The notes under the pieces are model-generated. The model saw only the letters and a program-made list of their open reading frames with translations, made no database searches and was not told the origin of the DNA. From VRUE01 sp963702705 (GTDB lineage: Bacteria; Actinomycetota; Thermoleophilia; Solirubrobacterales; 70-9), in assembly GCA_963702705.1 (NCBI GenBank), contig CAVPDR010000002.1, positions 124,001 through 188,000 of the forward strand: 64,000 nt of DNA, in the 5' to 3' direction. Below are positions 32,843-41,467 of this stretch, piece by piece. The position numbers and the translations under genes were made by a program. Positions within the stretch are counted from its first letter, which is position 1. Each line of letters begins with the position of its first letter.

Positions 32843-34093
32843 TCAGTGCGAGGGCAGCAGCCGGTCGGCCAGGCGGCGGGCGTAGTAGGTGGTCGTGCGC
32901 CCCAACTGGCGTGAGCCAGCAGCGGCGTTCGCTTCTGGCTTTAGCTCGTGCAACGCAGTCAGCAGGGGCGTTGCGAGCCGCTGCCAACGAAACTCGTCGG
33001 CGAGTTCGCGACCGGCCACGGCTGCCTTCGTCCGTCCGGGCTCTTCGAGCAGCTCGACGATCGCGGCGGCGGTCGCCTCGGGCGAGCCGGACTCGACCAG
33101 GCTGGCGAAGCCGGCCCGCTCGAAGCGCTCGGCCGTCTCGTCGCCGCGGCCGAGCACGCACGGCAGCCCCGCCGAGAGGTAGTCCATGTAACGAGCGCGG
33201 GCGGCGAGCGAGGCCTCCTCGGTATCGCGGTGCAGGGTGAGGCCGAGGTCGGCGTCCCTTAGATGGTCGCCGCGCTTGGCGAAGGGCACCCACTCCTCGA
33301 GGAAGAGGACCGAGCGATCGAGAACCCCGAGCTCGGCAGCCAGGTCCTTTGCCTCGGCGAGGACCGAGTGACGCTCGGCATCGCCGTTGGGTGGGCGGCC
33401 GGCGGTGAAGACGAGCTTGACGTCGGGGCGGGAATCGGCGAGCGAAGCGACGGCGCGGATCGCCGTCTCGGCATCGAGCCAGCGCCAGAGGCTGCCCCAC
33501 CAGAGCACGACCTTGTCGCCCTCCCCGATCTGGCCGAACCGGTCGCGCAGCGGATGGCCCTCGCCCAGCGGCAGCTCTCCATCGATCCCGAAGGGCACGT
33601 TGCGCAGGGGCGGGCGGCCCGCGTTCCCGAAGCTCTCGATCTCGGCCTCAAGCAGCTGGCGCTGGCGCTCGCCGGCGCAGAGGACGAGATCGGCGCTGCG
33701 CAGCTGCAGGCGACGGGCGGCGCGGGCCGTGGCGCGGGCACGCCTGGCGCCCTTGGCTAGCGTGCCGAGCTCGATCTCGACCGGGTCGTACTGGTCGGAG
33801 ATCGCGACGATCCCCAGGCTGCGCTTCAGCGCCAGAGCGAAGGGCGGCACGGTCGAGGCCATCAGCGCGTCGTGGCGGCGCGCCTCGCGCAGCAGCCGCC
33901 GGCGCGAGAACGGCACGACGGCCAGGCCTTCGTGCTCGTCGCGCTCGGCGCTGGGCGCCATCAAGGTCACCCGGTGCTCCGTGGCGAGCGCCTGACCCAG
34001 TCGCACGGCGCGGATCTCCGGCCCGCTGAGCCGCTCGCCGAGCCTGCCGGGAACGAGGATCAGGACGCGGCAGCCGCGCTCAGGCGACGGCAT
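32843..34093 (-). CDS. Glycosyltransferase family 4
   Basis: Retaining GT-B glycosyltransferase of 416 residues working in the cytoplasm on a lipid-linked sugar. 'VLILVPGRLGERLSGPEIRAVRLGQAL' is the N-terminal acceptor-side loop; 'VVLWWGSLWRWLDAETAIRAV' and 'VKLVFTAGRPPNGD' form the donor-domain core. 'SLAARARYMDYLSAGLPCVLGRGDETAE' is the C-terminal nucleotide-sugar site of this family. The ATG at 34093 overlaps the AsnB stop by 14 bp. It is the last gene of the minus-strand exopolysaccharide operon. Donor and acceptor are unknown. Confidence 0.87.
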   Translation of the reverse strand: MPSPERGCRVLILVPGRLGERLSGPEIRAVRLGQALATEHRVTLMAPSAERDEHEGLAVVPFSRRRLLREARRHDALMASTVPPFALALKRSLGIVAISDQYDPVEIELGTLAKGARRARATARAARRLQLRSADLVLCAGERQRQLLEAEIESFGNAGRPPLRNVPFGIDGELPLGEGHPLRDRFGQIGEGDKVVLWWGSLWRWLDAETAIRAVASLADSRPDVKLVFTAGRPPNGDAERHSVLAEAKDLAAELGVLDRSVLFLEEWVPFAKRGDHLRDADLGLTLHRDTEEASLAARARYMDYLSAGLPCVLGRGDETAERFERAGFASLVESGSPEATAAAIVELLEEPGRTKAAVAGRELADEFRWQRLATPLLTALHELKPEANAAAGSRQLGRTTTYYARRLADRLLPSH

Positions 34094-35993
34094 GTGCCCT
34101 CCGCTCGCCCGCCCGTCCCTCGACCACCTCTTGCTGCCAGAGCTCGAAGCTGAGCATGCTCCAGAGCAGCGAGGAGTTGTCCTCCTCGCGGGCGAGGTGG
34201 CGCTCGAGCAGGCCGGCGACGACGTCCTGGCGCAGGTAGCCGCGGCCCGCGGCAGCGCCGCCGAGCAGGGTCTCGCGGGCCAGCTCGCGCAGGTCGGTGC
34301 GAAACCACTCGGCCATCGGCACCTGGAAGCCCTGCTTCGTGCGGTCGATGTGCTCGTCGGGGACGACGCCGCGAAGCGCCGCCCGCAGAGCGATCTTCTT
34401 CTCGCGACCGCGTACCTTGAAGCGGGCCGGCAGTGAGGCGCCGAGCTCGACCAGCTCCTGGTCGAGCAGCGGCGAGCGCGCCTCGAGCCCGTAGGCCATC
34501 GTCGCGATGTCCATCTTCGTCAGCAGGTCGCCGGGAAGGTAGGTCTGCTGGTCGACGTCGAGCATCCGGTCGATCGGCTCGCGCGCGGTCGAGGCGTTCC
34601 ACGGCTCGGCGATCGTCTCCGCCGCCGACCCCTCCAGCGAGGCGCGGAACTCGGGTGTGTAGAGGCCCTCGCGCAGGTCGAGGCCGAAACGCGACATCGC
34701 CCGCACGTAGCGCTCCTGCGGCTCCAGTGGCAGCAGCGCCGCGGCGCGGCGGAGGCGGTTCCTGGGGCTGTCGATGTCGCCGCTGGGGCGCACCCTGTTC
34801 GCGAGGGCGGCGACCGAACGTCGCAGGCCGGCCGGGACCGCGTCGAGGCGCTGAATCAGCGCGCCGTGGGCGTAGCGGCCGTAGCCGCCGAAAACCTCGT
34901 CGCCGCCGTCGCCGGTGAGGGCGACGGTGACGTGGCGGCGGGTCATCTCGGCCAGGTAGAAGCTGGGGATCGCCGAGTGGTCGGCAAAGGGCTCGCCGTA
35001 GTGGCGGACCAGCTTCGGCAGCAGCTCGACCGCGTCGGGCCGCACGACCAGCTCGTGGTGCTCGGTGCCGAAGCGCTCGGCGACGTCGCGTGCGTAGGGC
35101 AGCTCGTCGAAGCCGCTCTGCTCGAAGCCGATCGAGAAGGTCTTCACCGGCTCGACGGAGAGCTCGGCCATCGCTGCGACCACCGCGGTCGAGTCGACGC
35201 CGCCGGAGAGGAAGGCGCCGAGCGGCACGTCGGCGACGAGCCGGCGCCGAACCGCCTCGCGCACGGCGTCGCGGACCAGCTCGCCCGCCTCGGCGTCGCT
35301 GCCGACCTCGATCTTCCGCCCGAAATCAGCCTTCCAGTAGCGCTCGACCTTGGTCTCGCCGCTGCGCCAGCGCAGCAGCGAGCCGGGCGGCAGCTTGCAC
35401 ACCGCGCGGAAGGCGCTGAAGGGACTGGGCACGTAGGTGTAGGTGAAGAAGCGATCGAGCGCGGCCGGGTCGAGATCGCGTGAGATCTCGCCATCCGCGA
35501 GCAGCGCCCAGAGCTCCGAGGCGAAGGACACCGTGCCGCCGCGCTCAGCGTAGAAGAGCGGCTTCTTGCCGATCCGGTCGCGGGCGACGAAGAGCTCTTC
35601 GCGGCGGGCGTCCCAGAGAGCCAGGCCGAACATCCCGGCCAGCGACTTGACGAAGTCCGGGCCCTCCTCCTCGTAGAGGTGGGCGATCACCTCGGTGTCG
35701 CCGTCGCTGGCGAAGCGGTGCCCGTTGGCACCGAGGCGGGCGCGCAGCTCACGGTAGTTGTAGATCTCGCCGTTGAGGACGACGGCGACCGAGCGGTCCT
35801 CGTTGTAGACGGGCTGGTCGCCGGTGGCGAGGTCGATCACGCGCAGGCGCTGGATGCCGAGGCCGACCGGGCCATCGAGGTGGATACCGCGTGCGTCCGG
35901 CCCCCGGTGTTCGAGACCGGCGCACATCGCCGCCACCAGGTCGCCGTCGACCGCGGTGCCGTCGCTGCGCACTTGTCCGACGATGCCGCAGAT
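34080..35993 (-). CDS. asnB: Glutamine-dependent asparagine synthase-family amidotransferase
   Basis: Type II amidotransferase of 637 residues: an N-terminal Ntn glutaminase releases ammonia and a C-terminal ATP-pyrophosphatase domain activates a carboxylate. Family members start Met-Cys-Gly, with Cys2 as nucleophile. Here 'CGIVGQVRSDG' is preceded by ATC at 35991-35993, two codons after the TAG of the glycosyltransferase gene in the same frame; no ATG, GTG or TTG lies between. A GAGG is well placed before the ATC. The next usual start (GTG, 35972) would remove the nucleophile. 'NGEIYNYRELR', the PP-loop 'LSGGVDSTAVVA' and 'ALTGDGGDEVFGGYGR' are intact. In such loci these enzymes can amidate a sugar acid rather than aspartate. 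Confidence 0.9.
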   Translation of the reverse strand: MCGIVGQVRSDGTAVDGDLVAAMCAGLEHRGPDARGIHLDGPVGLGIQRLRVIDLATGDQPVYNEDRSVAVVLNGEIYNYRELRARLGANGHRFASDGDTEVIAHLYEEEGPDFVKSLAGMFGLALWDARREELFVARDRIGKKPLFYAERGGTVSFASELWALLADGEISRDLDPAALDRFFTYTYVPSPFSAFRAVCKLPPGSLLRWRSGETKVERYWKADFGRKIEVGSDAEAGELVRDAVREAVRRRLVADVPLGAFLSGGVDSTAVVAAMAELSVEPVKTFSIGFEQSGFDELPYARDVAERFGTEHHELVVRPDAVELLPKLVRHYGEPFADHSAIPSFYLAEMTRRHVTVALTGDGGDEVFGGYGRYAHGALIQRLDAVPAGLRRSVAALANRVRPSGDIDSPRNRLRRAAALLPLEPQERYVRAMSRFGLDLREGLYTPEFRASLEGSAAETIAEPWNASTAREPIDRMLDVDQQTYLPGDLLTKMDIATMAYGLEARSPLLDQELVELGASLPARFKVRGREKKIALRAALRGVVPDEHIDRTKQGFQVPMAEWFRTDLRELARETLLGGAAAGRGYLRQDVVAGLLERHLAREEDNSSLLWSMLSFELWQQEVVEGRAGERRAHAVA

Positions 35994-35996
35994 GTC

Positions 35997-36989
35997 CTAC
36001 CTCGCTTCGTCGAGGACGGTCGCCGACGGGTTGAGCGGGCGGGCTGGCGGCTCGGCCCGCAAGGGCGGCTCGCCGAGACCGAGCAGGACGCGCAGCGCCC
36101 GCGCCTCGGCGCCGATCCTGGTCCGAGCGCTCGCCTTGAACGGGGCCAGCGGCAGGCGCAATGAGATGCGCAGCAGGTGGCCGACGGCCAGCGCGGCACG
36201 AATGCCCAGCGCTCCCGCCAAGCCATGGTGCTTGTGGGCGAAGAGCGAGCGCGAGTGGGCGAGCTGAGCCATCAGGTCGCCGCGGTCGCGGCGGCCGGCG
36301 TGGTGGGTCACGGTCATCACCGGCAGGTGGCGCACGTCCCAGCCGGCCTGGTGAGCTCGCAAGCACCAGTCGATCTCCTCCGAGTAGAGAAAGAAGCGCT
36401 CGTCCATAGGCCCGATCGAGGCGATCGCCTCAGCCCGGGCACAGAGGAAGGCGCCGACCATCCAGTCGGCGGAGATCTCGCGCCAGTAGCGTTCCGAACG
36501 CGTCTCCAGCTCCTGCATCGACTTGAAGAGCGGCCAGCGGGCGGCGAAGAGGGACTCGCCGAGGTCCCTGGCCGGCGTTGGGAAGCGGCGCATCGAGAGC
36601 TGCAGTTCGCCGTCGCTGCCGCGCTGGATCACGCTGGCGATGCCGACGTCGGGGCGCGAGTCGAGCGCCGCGACGAGATCGGCGAAGCTGCCCTCGAGTA
36701 CCTCGACGTCGGGATTGAGCAGCAGCACGTAGCGGCCCTGTGCCCAGGCGATGCCGACGTTGTTGCCGGCGGCAAAGCCGCGATTGGGCACGCGCAGCAG
36801 CTCGACCTCCTCACCAAACTCTCGCTCGATCGCCTCCGGGGTGCCGTCGGTCGAGGCGCTGTCGGCGACGATCCACTCGGCCTGGATCCCGCCCAGCGAG
36901 GCCCGCGCCGAGCGCAGCGTGCGCAGCGCCATCTCGCGCCCGTTGTGGGTGACGACGACGACGCTCAGGTCTGGCCGCGCGAGGGTCAT
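35997..36989 (-). CDS. Glycosyltransferase family 2 (rhamnosyltransferase-like)
   Basis: GT-A glycosyltransferase of 330 residues. 'LSVVVVTHNGREMALRTLRSA' binds the nucleotide, 'VADSASTDGTPEAI' the base, and 'LLLNPDVEVLEG' takes the place of the DxD metal motif, as in WbbL/RfbF rhamnosyltransferases. 'DERFFLYSEEIDWCLRAHQAG' is the conserved acceptor segment with the catalytic acidic pair. The ATG at 36989 overlaps the stop of the polymerase gene (ATGA), so I trim the longer open frame. The stop codon TAG is only one codon from the apparent AUC start of asnB, so these genes are very tightly coupled. Confidence 0.9.
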   Translation of the reverse strand: MTLARPDLSVVVVTHNGREMALRTLRSARASLGGIQAEWIVADSASTDGTPEAIEREFGEEVELLRVPNRGFAAGNNVGIAWAQGRYVLLLNPDVEVLEGSFADLVAALDSRPDVGIASVIQRGSDGELQLSMRRFPTPARDLGESLFAARWPLFKSMQELETRSERYWREISADWMVGAFLCARAEAIASIGPMDERFFLYSEEIDWCLRAHQAGWDVRHLPVMTVTHHAGRRDRGDLMAQLAHSRSLFAHKHHGLAGALGIRAALAVGHLLRISLRLPLAPFKASARTRIGAEARALRVLLGLGEPPLRAEPPARPLNPSATVLDEAR

Positions 36990-38374
36990 GCCGTCACCGC
37001 CCGGCGCATCACCGCGGGCACGCGCGCCGTCCACCCAGCGGGCACTTCGACCGAGGCCGCGCAGGTGCACATCGCCGCCATGAAGAGGAACAGGTAGGGC
37101 GCCTGCGGGAAGGTGAGGATGTCGTAGAGCGAGCAGGCGACGCCGAAGGCGAGGCAGGCTGCTCCGGCGGCCAGGGCCGGCGGCCCGCGCACCGGGTCGT
37201 CGGAGCGCAGCACCGAGCGGGCAACGAAGAGCGGCGTCACGATCAGGGCGATGAAGGCAAGCAGGCCGAGCGCGCCGACCTGGAAGAGCTGGCCCAGGTA
37301 CTCGTTGTCGAAGATCCGGTACGTGTCGACGCGTTCGGAGTCCAGGGTGCCGAAGCCGCGGCCGAGGATCGGCCTGGTGAGGAGGTCCGGAACCACCGCG
37401 GGATAGTCGGACGTCCTGCCGGCGGTCGAGTCCTGTTCCTTGGTCTGGCCGAGCTCGCGCACGGTGCTGAAGATCCCCGGCGTCAGCACCAGGGCGACGA
37501 CGAGCGCGACCAGCCCGAACGGGGCCAGGCGCAGTAGCTGGCGCGGGCGCAGGATGAAGAGGACGAGCAGCGCCATCGCGGGCACGACGGCCCCCGACTT
37601 TCGCTGCGTGATCAGCGCCCCGGCGATGATCAGGCAGGCGGCCAGGCCCCAGAGGATGCGGCGGCGGCGGACCGGGGCGATCGCCGCCAGCACCACCGCG
37701 AAGGGCAGCGCCATGCCGAGGATCGAGGTGACCGAGAGCGCGTGGCGCGTCGGGCCGGTGATCGTCGGCCGCGGCGTTGTCGCCGGGTCGGGGTTGATTT
37801 CTGTCGGCGCGTGATCGACCGTGGCGATCGGCGAGAAGACCTTTGACGAGGTTTCGTAGAAGACGTTGAAGCCGGTCTTCTTCTCATAGATCGTGCCGGT
37901 CGCGGTGATCACGGCGAGGATCACGATCAGGACCGAGAACGGCCGCAGCTCCGAGGCGCGCAGGTTGAGCGTGACGATCGCGAAGACGGCGGCCAGTGAG
38001 AAGAGCACCGCGAGGTGCTTCTGGGCGTCTTCCCATTCGCCGAGGTTGGTAATCCGGCCGACGTTGAAGGCGATGCTGGCGACGGCGACGAGTAGGAAGG
38101 CGATCATCCCGATCGCCCAGCCGCTGGGCCGCAGCCGTTCGACCGACTTCGGCTTGCCGAGGGCGGTCCCGACCGCCCAGACCAACACGATCGCGATCAC
38201 CAGGAAGCGGTCGAAGTCGGAGCTGACCGGCATGCTCACCTTGAGCCGCATCGCGTCGAAGGGGACGAGGAAGATCATCGCCAGCAGTGCTGCGAAGAGC
38301 CACGGCAGTGGCCGGCGAGTATGCGGCCAGGCGTCGTCTTCGCGCAGCGGTAGGGGGCGTGACATGGCCCGCAT
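36986..38374 (-). CDS. O-antigen ligase/polymerase-like membrane protein (Wzy type)
   Basis: A 462-residue polytopic protein with about 11-12 hydrophobic segments and a large loop in the middle (about residues 140-190, 'KKTGFNVFYETSSKVFSPIA...') and another late one ('TRPILGRGFGTLDSERVDTYRIFDNEYLGQLFQVG'). The 'GRGFGT...NEYL' pattern is typical of the WaaL/Wzy superfamily, which polymerises or ligates lipid-linked repeat units outside the membrane. The start at 38374 shares one base with the stop of the Wzz-like gene (TGATG); a Met three codons later is possible. It lies between Wzz-like and glycosyltransferase genes, as in other Wzx/Wzy clusters. Confidence 0.86.
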   Translation of the reverse strand: MRAMSRPLPLREDDAWPHTRRPLPWLFAALLAMIFLVPFDAMRLKVSMPVSSDFDRFLVIAIVLVWAVGTALGKPKSVERLRPSGWAIGMIAFLLVAVASIAFNVGRITNLGEWEDAQKHLAVLFSLAAVFAIVTLNLRASELRPFSVLIVILAVITATGTIYEKKTGFNVFYETSSKVFSPIATVDHAPTEINPDPATTPRPTITGPTRHALSVTSILGMALPFAVVLAAIAPVRRRRILWGLAACLIIAGALITQRKSGAVVPAMALLVLFILRPRQLLRLAPFGLVALVVALVLTPGIFSTVRELGQTKEQDSTAGRTSDYPAVVPDLLTRPILGRGFGTLDSERVDTYRIFDNEYLGQLFQVGALGLLAFIALIVTPLFVARSVLRSDDPVRGPPALAAGAACLAFGVACSLYDILTFPQAPYLFLFMAAMCTCAASVEVPAGWTARVPAVMRRAVTA

Positions 38375-39198
38375 CAGTGCACTCGCTCGTGCTCGCCGCC
38401 CCGGTAGCCGAACCCCCCCTGGGGATCGCCCTGGTGACCGTTCCCCGGAGGGTCGCCGTAGACGTTGGCTTCGCGCCAACCGCGGGCGATCGTCTGAGCT
38501 GGGATCAGCAGCATGCACCAGACGCCGAAGACGACGAGGAAGACGAGCAGCGCAATCTGGACGTTCGCCCCCGCGTTGACCACGCCGCCGGTGGCGTCGC
38601 CGAGCTTGCGGATCACCACGCGACGGCTCTCCGGCGTGTCCTGCTGTGCCTGGATACCGGCGATGTAGGCACGCAGGGCACGCGGCGCGGCGTTGGCGAG
38701 TTCGACCGCCTCGGCTTCGGTCGGCGCTTGGGCGAAGACCGAGACGACCGGCAGCACCGGGTTGTTCTCGAAGCGCAGTCGGTAGATGGCACCCTCGCCG
38801 ATGATCTGGGAGCTGCGGTGTTCGGCGGTCGGCTCCTGCTGGATCACCGGCAGGTTGATGTCGTAGGGGCCCTGCGCCTCGATCGCGCTCACCGGCACGC
38901 CGGCTTCCTTGGCGATCAGCTGCAGTGCCACCGGGCTGGCGAGGAAGCGGGCGAAGACGCTTGCCCTTGTCTCCAGCGGTGTCAGGTCGTTTTCGAGATC
39001 GGCGAAGGCCGAGTCGGGGGCGTCGACCAGCAGCTGGGTCGAGGCGGTGGCGAAGACGTTGGTGCGACTGGTCAGCGACGGCGGGAAGAGCCCGGGGCTG
39101 TAGACGCTGAACAGCGCCGCGAGCGCCGCGACTACCGCGCCGAGCGCGACGAGGCGGCGGCGGATCCAGAGGCTCTTGAGGGTTCGGGCCAGTTCCAT
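38374..39198 (-). CDS. Wzz-like polysaccharide chain-length/co-polymerase protein
   Basis: A 274-residue membrane protein with an N-terminal membrane helix (about 16-36), a long periplasm-side or external domain and a second helix near 220-240 ('IALLVFLVVFGVWCMLLI') before a Gly-rich cytoplasmic tail. This is the topology of polysaccharide co-polymerases that set chain length with Wzy. The Walker-type tyrosine kinase domain of the larger family members is absent. A second protein with the same plan lies at 43002-43862. A 61-bp gap separates it from the glycosyltransferase downstream end at 39260. Confidence 0.8.
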   Translation of the reverse strand: MELARTLKSLWIRRRLVALGAVVAALAALFSVYSPGLFPPSLTSRTNVFATASTQLLVDAPDSAFADLENDLTPLETRASVFARFLASPVALQLIAKEAGVPVSAIEAQGPYDINLPVIQQEPTAEHRSSQIIGEGAIYRLRFENNPVLPVVSVFAQAPTEAEAVELANAAPRALRAYIAGIQAQQDTPESRRVVIRKLGDATGGVVNAGANVQIALLVFLVVFGVWCMLLIPAQTIARGWREANVYGDPPGNGHQGDPQGGFGYRGGEHERVH

Positions 39199-39259
39199 GA
39201 TCGGAAATGCGGTCTCGCTTGCACCGCGAAAGAGAAACGTCCCGCGGGGTGGCCTTCTT

Positions 39260-40186
39260 TCATCCCCCCGGGAAGGGAACCGCGCCCCGCGGTGCGCTTT
39301 GGCGCCGCAGGCGCTCGAAGATCCTGCGGTGTTGCTCGGCGCGAACGAAGCGGCGGTAGCCCTCGACCTCGACGCGCGGCACCCGGCGCAGGGCGGCGCG
39401 GGCGTAGCCGAAGAGGTAGGCGGCGCCGGAGGCTCCGCGTGGCTCGAGCCGGGCGACCTTGGCCGCCCGCAGCGCCGTCCAGGGCAGGCCGTGATGAAGG
39501 ATCCAATGGGCTTCGCCCCAGCGCACGTGACCGCGCAGGCGACCGTCGGCGCTGCCGGTGTGGCGATGGTGCAATGCCTCGGCGCCCTCGAAGGAGCGGG
39601 TCTCGAAGCCGTGCATGCGCGCCGTCACCTCATCGATGCCGTCCCATCCCAGCCGCTCGGTGACGCCGCCGATCGCGGCGAAGCACTCGCGCGTGTAGAG
39701 CTTGAGCGCGCCGCGCACGTGTTCGGGGGCGCTCGAGGTCTGCTGCCACTCCTCGCCGTGTTGCTCGAGCACGACGCCGCCGCCGATGCCCAGCTTCGGG
39801 TTGCGGTCGAACTCAGCGAGCAGGGCGGCGAAGTAGTCGGGCCGCAGCTCGACGTCGCCGTCGAGCTTGCCGATGTGGGTGAAGAGCGATAGCTCGCGCG
39901 GGTCGAGCGTGTGCAGGCCATAGTTGAAGGCGCGCGGAGCCGCCGCCACCTTGAGCCGATCGTTCGAGGGCGCGGTGAAGCCGGCCGGGGTCGAAACCAC
40001 GTGCATGAAGTCGATTTCGCTGGCGAGGCGGTGGATCAGCTGAGGCGTCTCGTCATCGGAGCCATCGTCGACGACGAGCCAGTGCTCGGGCCGGCGTCGC
40101 TGCGCCTCGAGCGTCCGGGCGACCCGCTCGATGTGGGCGGCCTCGTTGCGCACTGGGGTGATGATGAGCAGGCGGTGTTCGGACAT
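39260..40186 (-). CDS. Glycosyltransferase family 2
   Basis: GT-A glycosyltransferase of 308 residues. 'LLIITPVRNEAAHIERVARTL' and 'WLVVDDGSDDETPQL' form the nucleotide site, 'IGKLDGDVELRPDYF' contains the DxD metal motif, and 'LGWDGIDEVTARMHGFET' the acceptor region. The ATG at 40186 is chosen because homology starts there; the open frame continues upstream without similarity and no strong ribosome-binding site is visible. It is divergent from the methyltransferase gene with 78 bp between. It lacks membrane helices, so it is likely a peripheral enzyme adding a side sugar. Confidence 0.86.
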   Translation of the reverse strand: MSEHRLLIITPVRNEAAHIERVARTLEAQRRRPEHWLVVDDGSDDETPQLIHRLASEIDFMHVVSTPAGFTAPSNDRLKVAAAPRAFNYGLHTLDPRELSLFTHIGKLDGDVELRPDYFAALLAEFDRNPKLGIGGGVVLEQHGEEWQQTSSAPEHVRGALKLYTRECFAAIGGVTERLGWDGIDEVTARMHGFETRSFEGAEALHHRHTGSADGRLRGHVRWGEAHWILHHGLPWTALRAAKVARLEPRGASGAAYLFGYARAALRRVPRVEVEGYRRFVRAEQHRRIFERLRRQSAPRGAVPFPGG

Positions 40187-40264
40187 CCAGTGCAGAAACG
40201 AGTCCGGGGCATCGGCGCTTGCGCGCGAAAGGGTTCGACGCGAGCCGCCGTTATTCTGGGGCGC

Positions 40265-41107
40265 ATGCGGACGGTGGCCAGGCGAAAGATCAGACGCGCG
40301 AAGGACGCAACTCGCAGGCTGATCTTCCCCTCCGAGCGCCGCTATATCGCCGTCCGCCGCCACCTTGCAAAGCGCTACCTGCGTGGAGACGGCCTCGAGG
40401 TCGGCGCTCTGCACCTGCCGCTGTCGCTCCCCCGTGGCGCCCACGCTCGCTACGTCGACCGGATGGGCGTCGAGGATCTGCGCGCGCACTACCCCGAGCT
40501 CGACGTCTACGAGCTGGTCACCCCCGACTTCATCGACGACGGCGAGGCGCTGACCTCGGTCCCCAGCGACTCGATGGGCTTCGTCATCGTCAACCACCTG
40601 ATCGAGCACTGCCAGGATCCGATCGGCGCCCTGCTCTCTCACGCCCGCGTGTTGCGCGACGGCGGCATCCTTTACCTCGCCGCGCCCGACCGGCGCCGCA
40701 CGGACTTCGACCGCGAACGCGAGGAGACCTCGCTCGAGCACCTCGTCCACGACCACGAGGAGGGCCCTGAGGGCTCGCGCAGCAAGCACTACGAGGAATG
40801 GTCGCGCTACGCGGTCAAGGCCCCGGCAGACGAGGTCCTGGACCGCGCCGCGGCGCTCGAGGAGCAGGACTACTCGATCCACTTCCACACCTTCACCCTC
40901 ACCTCGTTCCTGGCCCTGCTGCTGCGCGCCCGCGAGGCCTACGGGCTGTCGCTCGAGGTCGTCGCGACCGAGACCAACAATCACGAGTTCATCGTGATCG
41001 CCCGCAAGACGGGGGTCGGGATTGAGCCACCTCCACAGACTGGGCATAGCGAGGACAGGGACACCTCTGAGGGAATTAACACCCCACGCGCTTCGCGCGT
41101 GGGGTGA
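40265..41107 (+). CDS. Class I SAM-dependent methyltransferase-like protein
   Basis: A 280-residue protein. 'GDGLEVGALHLPLSLP' occupies the SAM-binding loop, although it lacks the full GxGxG. 'DSMGFVIVNHLIEHCQDPIGALLSHARVLRDGGILYLAAPD' is the typical motif-IV/V region of methyltransferase_11-type proteins. It is the only plus-strand gene inside the minus-strand polysaccharide locus and may methylate a glycan or its lipid-linked precursor. The natural domain ends near 'NNHEFIVIARK'; the last about 20 codons from 41049 run into an inverted-repeat element, so the present C-terminus and stop codon seem to be supplied by that element. Confidence 0.8.
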   Translation: MRTVARRKIRRAKDATRRLIFPSERRYIAVRRHLAKRYLRGDGLEVGALHLPLSLPRGAHARYVDRMGVEDLRAHYPELDVYELVTPDFIDDGEALTSVPSDSMGFVIVNHLIEHCQDPIGALLSHARVLRDGGILYLAAPDRRRTDFDREREETSLEHLVHDHEEGPEGSRSKHYEEWSRYAVKAPADEVLDRAAALEEQDYSIHFHTFTLTSFLALLLRAREAYGLSLEVVATETNNHEFIVIARKTGVGIEPPPQTGHSEDRDTSEGINTPRASRVG

Positions 41108-41192
41108 ACCTGGTGCGCGGCTTTGCCGCGCGGACACCGGATTGCATTTCCGCCGCTTCGCGACATTCCCGCAGAGGTGTCCCTGTCCTCGC
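41049..41192. repeat. Structured inverted-repeat element 1 (144 bp)
   Basis: The 28-nt arms at 41049-41076 and 41165-41192 pair with one mismatch. Between them lie a hairpin CCCACGCGC/GCGCGTGGG and a hairpin GCGCGGC/GCCGCGC, then the block ACCGGATTGCATTTCCGCCG continuing to CGCGACATTC. Element 2 shares this interior in opposite orientation but has different arm sequence. No open frame of interest is inside. The left arm lies within the methyltransferase reading frame. Confidence 0.85.
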
Positions 41193-41467
41193 CTCTCGAA
41201 GCTTCCCAAGCCTCAAAGTGCGTTCCTCGAAGGGCACCTCAACCTGAAGCTCTTCCAGGGCAGGGGGCTTAGCGTCTCTCGGCGTTTGGAAGCCTGCTGA
41301 GGGACGAGCCTGGCCGGTCTCCAGTCGAATGTCGCGAAGCGGCGGAAAAGCATTCCGGTGGTTGCGCGGCGTTAGCCGCGCTCCTCGTTCGGAGCTAAGC
41401 GCACGCAAAGCGTGCGCGTGCGACATCAATTCGACTGGAGACCGGCCAGGCTCGTCCCCGTCGCGAG
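41108..41467. other. 360-bp intergenic stretch filled by two inverted-repeat elements
   Basis: Between the methyltransferase and the flippase no gene is supported. The stretch holds most of element 1, a 108-bp spacer (41193-41300) with no recognised feature, and element 2. It splits the polysaccharide locus into two halves. Confidence 0.7.
41301..41458. repeat. Structured inverted-repeat element 2 (158 bp)
   Basis: Perfect 30-nt arms at 41301-41330 and 41429-41458. Read on the minus strand, the interior follows the same order as element 1: AATT, a GC-rich hairpin (GCGCACGC/GCGTGCGC), a second hairpin (GCGCGGC with loop TAAC and its complement), then ACCGGAATGCTTTTCCGCCG continuing to CGCGACATTC. 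The arm sequence is unlike that of element 1, yet fully paired. Confidence 0.85.

Noticed and set aside
39260..41209. 649-codon minus-strand open frame extending the GT2 gene
   Set aside because: Only the part up to 40186 has glycosyltransferase similarity; the rest is antisense to the methyltransferase and crosses the repeat element.
41076..41429. Minus-strand open frame across the structured elements
   Set aside because: It follows the palindromic arms and has no recognisable domain; not enough to claim a gene or transposase remnant.
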